Below, piece after piece: positions 58,941 through 64,000 of a stretch of 64,000 bases of DNA; the first letter of the stretch is position 1, and every line of letters begins with the position of its first letter. The DNA lies in assembly GCF_017876115.1 (NCBI RefSeq), contig NZ_JAGINO010000024.1, positions 1 through 64,000 of the forward strand, written 5' to 3'. Origin of the DNA: Azospirillum picis (lineage in GTDB: Bacteria; Pseudomonadota; Alphaproteobacteria; Azospirillales; Azospirillaceae). Position numbers and translations under genes: made by a program. A model generated the notes under the pieces. It saw only the letters and a program-made list of their open reading frames with translations. It was not told the origin of the DNA and searched no databases.

Positions 58941-59792
58941 TCACAGTATCAGGCGGGCCGACGCGGCCCCGATGGCGCAGGGGAAGCCGAGCACCACGGT
59001 GGCGCTCAGGATCTCCGCGACGCCGGTGCCGTCGGTCCGGCCGAAGGTCCAGAGCAGAAAGAGGCAGATCGCCAGCACCAGGACGTAGCCGACGACGGTG
59101 AAGCGCAGGAACAGGCTCCAGAAGCCGACGCCGGGGCGCGGCTTCGACCCGCCGGGAAACTCCACCGCATAGACGAAGCCGTGCATCAGCACCAGCGACA
59201 GCACCAGAAGCGCGATCTCGCGCCACGGGTCCATCATGTAGGACAGCAGCACCATTTCCTCGGTCGGGGCGACGTTGAAGCCGAGGAACAGCGCCCCGAC
59301 GCCCATCAGGAACAGCTCCTGCCCGTAGGTCATCGACGCCTGGCGCTGCGTGCTCTCGGGCGTCTTCTCGCCGAGCTGGTCGCGGGCCAGCATGGCGCCG
59401 ATGGCGGCCGGGAAGCTCTGCAAGGCGATCTTGCCGACGATCTCGCGCGCCGGCATGTCGACGGTCAGCACCTTGAAGATGAACAGGATGACAGTCGACA
59501 TCACCACAGCCACCGCGATGGCGACGAAGGCGTCGGCGACGTCGTCGCGCAGGCTGGCGTTGACCTTGAAGCCGCTGACCACCGACAGGCCGACCAGCAG
59601 CGGAATCATGAGCGTCAGCAGCAGGGCCAGCCGCCAGGGGCTCATGTAGAAGCCGATCCACCACATCTCCATGGTCATCAGCATGGGCAGCGAGAAGATC
59701 AGCGCGCCGGCGAAGGCCCGCGCCAGCCCGACCAGGAAGGACCGGTTGTCCTCGTAGGACGGTTTCTCCCCTGCCGCGTCACCGGCGGTCAT
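58941..59792 (-). CDS. TIGR02587-like integral membrane protein
   Basis: A 283-residue protein with about seven to eight membrane helices (AFAGALIFSLPMLMTMEMWWIG, LALLLTLMIPLLVGLSVVSG, AVAVVMSTVILFIF and others). MTMEMWWIGFYM and FNVAPTEEMVLLSYMM are characteristic of TIGR02587. It ends 22 bases before the TIGR02588 start. The two are expected to work together; role unknown, often near stress or respiratory genes. Confidence 0.8.
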   Translation of the reverse strand: MTAGDAAGEKPSYEDNRSFLVGLARAFAGALIFSLPMLMTMEMWWIGFYMSPWRLALLLTLMIPLLVGLSVVSGFKVNASLRDDVADAFVAIAVAVVMSTVILFIFKVLTVDMPAREIVGKIALQSFPAAIGAMLARDQLGEKTPESTQRQASMTYGQELFLMGVGALFLGFNVAPTEEMVLLSYMMDPWREIALLVLSLVLMHGFVYAVEFPGGSKPRPGVGFWSLFLRFTVVGYVLVLAICLFLLWTFGRTDGTGVAEILSATVVLGFPCAIGAASARLIL

Positions 59793-59918
59793 GCGTCGCC
59801 TCCGGACGGTTCTGCCATCGTCGCTTTCGACAACGCCGCGGACGGCCGGCAGGTTTCCCGGAGAAAGTCGGACGGGCGGGATAGAAAGGCGGACCCCGAA
59901 AGGCGGAGGGGCCGTCCC

Positions 59919-60737
59919 TCACCGGTCCTGCCGAACTTGCGCATGGTTGATCAGCGCCACCAGCCCGACGCCACCCAGCACGTTCCCGATCAGCGACGGC
60001 AGCAGGAAGCCGAAGGCGTAATCGCCCCAGCCGATCGGGCCGGCCATGACCGCGAGGGACACCTCCGCCGACCCGGCGACGACATGGGCGAACTTGCCGA
60101 GCGCGATCAGCCAGGTCAGGGCGACGATGACGAAGAAGCGCGCCTGCCCGACGGCCGGCGTGATCCACACGAGCAGCGCGATCAGCCAGCCGGCGAGCAC
60201 GCCGTGCAGCAGCGTCGTCATGAAGCCGGAGCGTGCGGCGGTCTTCCCGAGCTCGACGAAGGCGGCGCGCATGGGTTCGGAAAAGGCCTCCGTCCCGGCG
60301 GCGAAGGCGGCGAACAGCAGCGTGCCGGCGATGTTCGCCGCGAACACCAGGACCCACAGCCGCAGCACCTGCAGCAGCGACCGCGTCGACCAGCGGTGGA
60401 GCAGCGGCAGGATCACCGTCAGCGTGTTCTCGGTGAACAGTTGCTGGCGGCCGAGGATGACGATCAGGAAGCCGAAGCAGTAGCCGAAGCTGGCGATCAG
60501 CGGCCGCCACGGCTCGTCGGGCAGATGGGTCGTGATCAGCGCCTCGCCGACCATCGAGAACCCCATCGACAAGCCGGCGGCCAGCCCCGACCACAGCAGC
60601 GAGGAGGCCGGCCGTTCCAGTTCCTGCTGCCCTTCGACGCGGATGGCCTCGTGCAGGATCAGGGCGGGGGGATTGGACCGCTCCTTGACCTCGTCCTGCT
60701 GGTCCCGGTCGAGGCCGCTGTCGCTGGCGTCTGGCAC
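59919..60737 (-). CDS. Formate/nitrite transporter (FNT) family channel, YfdC-like
   Basis: A 272-residue membrane protein with six helices. ALAAGLSMGFSMV-type segments (WSGLAAGLSMGFSMVGEALI), ENTLTVILPLLHRW (the conserved helix-2 break), ANIAGTLLFAA and FAHVVAGSAEVSLAVMAG are FNT-family positions. The acidic/basic N-terminal 40 residues resemble YfdC rather than FocA. FNT channels move formate, nitrite, lactate or similar monocarboxylates. The start is GTG 60737 with GGGAGA upstream. It lies between TIGR02587 and a small protein gene. Confidence 0.85.
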   Translation of the reverse strand: MPDASDSGLDRDQQDEVKERSNPPALILHEAIRVEGQQELERPASSLLWSGLAAGLSMGFSMVGEALITTHLPDEPWRPLIASFGYCFGFLIVILGRQQLFTENTLTVILPLLHRWSTRSLLQVLRLWVLVFAANIAGTLLFAAFAAGTEAFSEPMRAAFVELGKTAARSGFMTTLLHGVLAGWLIALLVWITPAVGQARFFVIVALTWLIALGKFAHVVAGSAEVSLAVMAGPIGWGDYAFGFLLPSLIGNVLGGVGLVALINHAQVRQDR

Positions 60738-60885
60738 TGGTGTTGTCTCCCGTTCCGGCTGGGGCGCGGCGGATCGATCCGGCAGCCGCCGTCACGGTAA
60801 ACAAAAAAACGGTGGAAAGTGGCCAATCGCCTCTTCCACCGCGTCAGAAATCTGTTGGGAAGACGGAAAATAAACTTTCGTAAAG

Positions 60886-61140
60886 TCAGTGCGCCCGTTG
60901 GGTGTGGAGCCCGCCATTGTTGGAGTCTGCGAGGCCGCGCCGTCCATTCGGCGACAGTGCCGCCAACAGGCCCAATCGTCTTGCGACGTCGTCGATCCGG
61001 GCATCGAGCATCTTGCGGAGATACGGTGAAGTTTCGGCCCTGACAAGTAGGGATTCCTGCTCCAGCTTTTGCAGCAGCATCTCCAGACGCTTGCATTCTT
61101 CGGCGGAATAAGTGGTGTAGCCTCCGCTAATAGGAATCAT
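60886..61140 (-). CDS. Small coiled-coil protein, 84 aa, unknown function
   Basis: An 84-residue protein starting MIPISGGYTTYSAEECKRLE, with a strong ribosome site AGGAGGGGGA directly before the ATG. It is mostly helical (LEMLLQKLEQESLLVRAETSPYLRK) with no membrane segment. The DNA here is less GC-rich than the surroundings, which may mean a recently acquired or leader-regulated gene. It sits between the oxidase/unknown genes and the FNT gene on the same strand. No family was recognised. Confidence 0.6.
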   Translation of the reverse strand: MIPISGGYTTYSAEECKRLEMLLQKLEQESLLVRAETSPYLRKMLDARIDDVARRLGLLAALSPNGRRGLADSNNGGLHTQRAH

Positions 61141-61304
61141 TCCCCCCTCCTATACAATGAACTGTCTTTGAAACATTAGTGTCTGAACAATGTGTCGTTG
61201 CACAGGCGTGGAGCATGGTTACTGCCGAAGCGTGTGCTCCCACCTCCAATTTGGAGGCTTTTCTCGCGCTCAAGCTGTCCTTCCGTGGCCTTGCGGGAGG
61301 GGCG

Positions 61305-61784
61305 TCAGCCCTGCATCGCCTTGGCAAGGAACTCGTCGACCAGCCGGGCGACGGTTTCGCTGTGCAGGTCGTCGAGGCGGAGGGTCGCCACATCGGTCGT
61401 CTTCACCGGGGTCAGGAAGTTCTGCGAGACCGAGGTGGTCCCGTCCTCCCCGACATGGATGGTCATGTAGGCGCGCGGCGCCGCCTTGTCGGTATCGCGT
61501 GACACGAAATGGACCACCGCCCGCGGCATCTCGTGGAGCAGGTTGACGTCCTCCTGGAACCAGACGGTCCCGACCTCGCGGACGATCGGCTGCCGGGAGT
61601 CGACGATCGGCAGGATGATGCGGTCGTGCAGGTCGCGGATCTGCTCCAGCACCGTCCGCTTGCGGCCATCGCGGTCGCCGTCGTCGTCGCAGAAGCGTGC
61701 GGTGGCCTCCTGCCGGCCGGCGGCCATCATCCGCCGGGTTCGCACCACGGCATCGACCAGTCGGCTGGTGGCATCGGAGCGCAT
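61305..61784 (-). CDS. Uncharacterised soluble protein, 159 aa
   Basis: A 159-residue soluble protein without membrane or signal segments. It contains VLEQIRDLHDRIILPIVDSRQPIVREVGTVWF and AYMTIHVGEDGTTSVSQNF; no known domain was recognised. The start at 61784 has AAGGAT upstream. It lies 40 bases downstream of the oxidase subunit IV gene on the same strand, so probably in the same transcript, though a role with the oxidase is not shown. Confidence 0.62.
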   Translation of the reverse strand: MRSDATSRLVDAVVRTRRMMAAGRQEATARFCDDDGDRDGRKRTVLEQIRDLHDRIILPIVDSRQPIVREVGTVWFQEDVNLLHEMPRAVVHFVSRDTDKAAPRAYMTIHVGEDGTTSVSQNFLTPVKTTDVATLRLDDLHSETVARLVDEFLAKAMQG

Positions 61785-61824
61785 GGGGGACCATCCTTTC
61801 GTCGAACCGGCTGCAACGCCCGCG

Positions 61825-62172
61825 TCACCGGCCCTCCGCCGGCAGGTTGCGCCCCGTCGGGGCGGACAGCTCGCCCGCCGGCTCCACCGTCCTGGTCAGG
61901 TAGTCGGTCGCCGCGAGGGCGAACAGGATGCCCAGCCAGAACAGCCCGGCCGCGGCGGCGGCGCGGGTGAGGGCGGAGGCGCGGAACAGCTTCATGAACA
62001 CCGCCAGCACCAGCAGCGCCTTCCCCGCCGAGATGCCGAGCGCCACCGCGACGTTCAGCGGGCCGCTCATCGGCACGTAGGCGAGGGCCAGCGTCGCCGC
62101 CAGCAGCGCCAGCAGTGCCACCCAGGTGAGCAGCAGCGCGCGCGGCAGGCCCTTCGGAGACGGTGACTTCAT
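61825..62172 (-). CDS. Cytochrome c oxidase subunit IV-like protein (caa3 type)
   Basis: A 115-residue protein with three membrane helices (ALLLTWVALLALLAATLALAYV, ALGISAGKALLVLAVFMKLF, AAAAAGLFWLGILFALAATDYLT), the usual form of prokaryotic subunit IV. The middle Lys (FMKLFR) is typical. Its ATG overlaps the subunit III stop by ATGA. The frame stays open upstream inside subunit III, which is rejected on that ground. It stabilises the caa3-type oxidase. Confidence 0.85.
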   Translation of the reverse strand: MKSPSPKGLPRALLLTWVALLALLAATLALAYVPMSGPLNVAVALGISAGKALLVLAVFMKLFRASALTRAAAAAGLFWLGILFALAATDYLTRTVEPAGELSAPTGRNLPAEGR

Positions 62173-62837
62173 GGGCCGCTCCGTCCGACCAGATAGATCA
62201 GCGGGTAGAGGAAGATCCAGACGATGTCGACGAAGTGCCAGTAGAGCCCGGTGACCTCCACCGGCGTGTAATAACGCTCGGAAAAGGCGCCGCGCCAAGC
62301 CCGCACCATCGTGACGGCGATCAGGCCGATGCCGATCGTGACGTGGATGCCATGGATGCCGGTCAACATGAAATAGAGGAAGTAGAACAGCTCGACCGCA
62401 TGCGCGTTCGGGCCCTCCTCGCGGAAGTTCAGCCCCGGCACCAGATGCTCGGTCCACTCCTGGTGGTACTCGACGCCCTTCAGCGCCAGGAACAGCAGCG
62501 CCAGCAGCGCGGTGGCCGCCAGCAGCCACGCCGTCGGCCGGCGCCGCCCGTGCTCGGCGGCATTCACCGCCCAGGCCATGGTGAAGCTGCTGGTCAGGAG
62601 CACCACGGTGTTCACCGACCCGATGAAGATCTTGGTGTGGCGGCCGGCCTCGGCGAAGCCCGCGGGAAAGCTGCCGCGCGCCCAGGCATAGGCGAGCAGC
62701 ATCCCGCCGAAGAACAGCACCTCGGTGGCCAGGAACACCCACATGCCGAAGGACGCCGCTTCCGCCTGCTGCGCCATCGTCGCGTACTGGGGTTCGGGCG
62801 AGGGATCGGGCCAGGGCTCCCGCCGTGCGTCAGACAT
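62169..62837 (-). CDS. ctaE: Cytochrome c oxidase subunit III (caa3 type)
   Basis: A 222-residue membrane protein with five to six helices. SFGMWVFLATEVLFFGGMLLAYAWAR includes the conserved Glu of the subunit III helix, and YFLYFMLTGIHGIHVTIGIG and GLYWHFVDIVWIFLYPLIYL are family hallmarks. It starts 8 bases into the end of the subunit I gene (62830-62837). The short form with five to seven helices is usual for caa3 oxidases. Subunit IV follows with ATGA. Confidence 0.93.
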   Translation of the reverse strand: MSDARREPWPDPSPEPQYATMAQQAEAASFGMWVFLATEVLFFGGMLLAYAWARGSFPAGFAEAGRHTKIFIGSVNTVVLLTSSFTMAWAVNAAEHGRRRPTAWLLAATALLALLFLALKGVEYHQEWTEHLVPGLNFREEGPNAHAVELFYFLYFMLTGIHGIHVTIGIGLIAVTMVRAWRGAFSERYYTPVEVTGLYWHFVDIVWIFLYPLIYLVGRSGP

Positions 62838-64000
62838 CCTGGGGCTCCGGCTCCGGCCGGTACTGGTAGGGTGGCCGCGTGACGGTGGGCGTCCGGTCGA
62901 AATTGTGGGTGGGCGGTGGCGAGCTGGTCTGCCACTCCAGGCCGGTCGCCGCCCACGGGTTGGCGCCGGCGCGCTGGCCGCGGAACAGCGACCAGCCCAG
63001 GTAGAAGAAGGGCAGGACGTAGCCGACCGCCAGCACCGAGGCGCCGGCCGAGGAGAAGATGTTCCAGAGCTGGAATTCCGGCGCGTAGGAGAAGTAGCGC
63101 CGCTGCATGCCGAGATAGCCGAGGATGAACTGCGGGAAGAAGGTCAGGTTGAAGCCGAAGAAGATCAGCAATGCCGCGATGCGCGCCCACCATTCATGGT
63201 AGAGCCGCCCCGTCACCTTGGGCCACCAGTAATGCAGCCCGGCGAAATAGGCGCTGACCATGCCGCCGACCATGATGTAGTGGAAATGGGCGACGACGAA
63301 GTAGGTGTCGGTGACGTGGACGTCGAAGGCCAGGTTGGCGAGGAACAGCCCGGTCAGCCCGCCGATGGTGAACAGCCCGATGAACCCCAGCGCATAGAGC
63401 ATCGGCGCGTCGAAGCTGATCCAGCCCTTGTGCAGGGTGGCGGTCCAGTTGAACACCTTGATCGCCGACGGCACCGCGATGACGTAGCTCAGCAGCGAGA
63501 AGACCAGCCCGGCGTAGAGCGAGATGCCCGCGACGAACATGTGGTGCGCCCACACGAAGAAGCCGATCACCGAGATGGTGATGCTCGACCACACCACGAA
63601 CTTGTAGCCGAACAGCGGCTTGCGGGCGAAGCAGGGCACCACCTCGCTGATCACGCCGAAGCCCGGCAGGATCATGATGTAGACCGCGGGGTGGGAGTAG
63701 AACCAGAACAGGTGCTGGAACAGTAGCGGGTCGCCGCCCAGCGCCGGGTCGAAGATGCCCACCTGCAGCAGCCGCTCCACCGCCACCAGCGCCAGCGTGA
63801 TCGCCAGCACCGGTGTCGCCAGCACCATGATGATCGAGGTCGCGTAGTTCGACCAGACGAACACCGGCAGCCGGTACCAGGTCATGCCCGGCGCCCGCAT
63901 CCTGTGGGTGGTGACGATGAAGTTCAGCCCGGTCAGGATCGACGAGAAGCCGGCGGTGAACACCGCCGCCAGCGCCAGCACGACGTAGCCGTTGGAGTAC
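62830..64000 (-). CDS. ctaD: Cytochrome c oxidase subunit I (caa3/A2 type), C-terminal part; 5' end outside window
   Basis: About 390 residues are visible; the gene continues beyond base 64000. Heme-copper ligands are present: the CuB His and cross-linked Tyr in FWFYSHPAVYIMILPGFG, the CuB His pair in FFVWAHHMF and the heme ligands in VVAHFHYIMVGG. In the first motif the Glu of A1-type oxidases is replaced by the YS pattern (YSHPAVY), which marks the A2/caa3 group. It reduces oxygen to water with cytochrome c electrons and pumps protons. The order subunit I, III, IV is normal. Confidence 0.93.
   Translation of the reverse strand, partial: YSNGYVVLALAAVFTAGFSSILTGLNFIVTTHRMRAPGMTWYRLPVFVWSNYATSIIMVLATPVLAITLALVAVERLLQVGIFDPALGGDPLLFQHLFWFYSHPAVYIMILPGFGVISEVVPCFARKPLFGYKFVVWSSITISVIGFFVWAHHMFVAGISLYAGLVFSLLSYVIAVPSAIKVFNWTATLHKGWISFDAPMLYALGFIGLFTIGGLTGLFLANLAFDVHVTDTYFVVAHFHYIMVGGMVSAYFAGLHYWWPKVTGRLYHEWWARIAALLIFFGFNLTFFPQFILGYLGMQRRYFSYAPEFQLWNIFSSAGASVLAVGYVLPFFYLGWSLFRGQRAGANPWAATGLEWQTSSPPPTHNFDRTPTVTRPPYQYRPEPEPQDV

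Overview
The window is about 64 kb of very GC-rich DNA with a typical proteobacterial gene style: dense operons, 4-base start/stop overlaps, many two-component and LysR/TetR/AraC/IclR regulators, RND efflux, a Tat-exported PaoABC-type enzyme and a caa3-type oxidase. Gene content and protein style point to an alphaproteobacterium of the Rhodospirillales, most likely Azospirillum or a near relative. This placement is inference from family content, not a database match. No rRNA, tRNA, CRISPR array, phage or insertion sequence was seen, and it reads as chromosome or chromid backbone with many metabolic and regulatory modules.

Layout. 1-3.4 kb: the end of a thiolase, a small unknown protein, a Cache/HAMP chemoreceptor and a D-2-hydroxyacid dehydrogenase. 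3.5-7.1 kb: an HxlR regulator divergent from an SDR, secreted lipase-like hydrolase and curcumin-reductase-like operon, with a perfect palindrome between them. 7.2-12.5 kb: a coupled operon encoding a NitT/TauT-type ABC importer, a threonine-synthase-like PLP enzyme and an Ldh/MDH2-family dehydrogenase. 12.7-18.4 kb: an SDR, an MFS transporter divergent from a LysR regulator, and an ABC-F protein divergent from a TetR regulator. 18.8-22.6 kb: paoABC, a periplasmic molybdenum aldehyde oxidoreductase. 22.7-26.7 kb: a TPR protein, a DUF3829-like protein and two small exported proteins of unknown role, followed by an AraC regulator.

28.4-33.4 kb: a FixJ-type response regulator coupled to a 43-codon leader reading frame, a type II NADH dehydrogenase, an SLC13-type permease with RCK_C domains and a CBS protein. 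33.4-35.7 kb: an MFS exporter divergent from an AraC regulator. 36-39.9 kb: an amidase and an MHS-type transporter divergent from an IclR regulator, a likely amide catabolic unit. 40-50.9 kb: one leftward gene series with a glycosyltransferase, UDP-galactopyranose mutase, a clan GH-A glycosidase, an ABC exporter, a 1383-residue GAF/multi-PAS hybrid histidine kinase, a lone receiver and a TerB/DUF533-like protein. 51.3-58 kb: an RND efflux operon whose first gene is an HSL-like hydrolase lacking the usual serine, preceded by a LysR gene. 58-64 kb: a TIGR02588/TIGR02587 pair, a formate/nitrite-family channel, two unknown proteins and the 3' part of a caa3-type cytochrome oxidase operon that runs off the window.

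Noncoding DNA carries several structured elements. There are two copies of a REP-like palindrome placed right after stop codons (3412-3457 and 13608-13650), a 36-base inverted repeat (56823-56926) and a nested hairpin array (58184-58445). There are also many short tandem duplications of 11-15 bases. No clearly new defence or biosynthetic system was found. The best candidates for unexplored biology are the exported-protein cluster at 22.7-26.7 kb, the ABC/PLP-enzyme/dehydrogenase operon at 7.2-12.5 kb, the leader peptide ahead of the FixJ regulator, and the Asp-for-Ser hydrolase tied to the RND pump.
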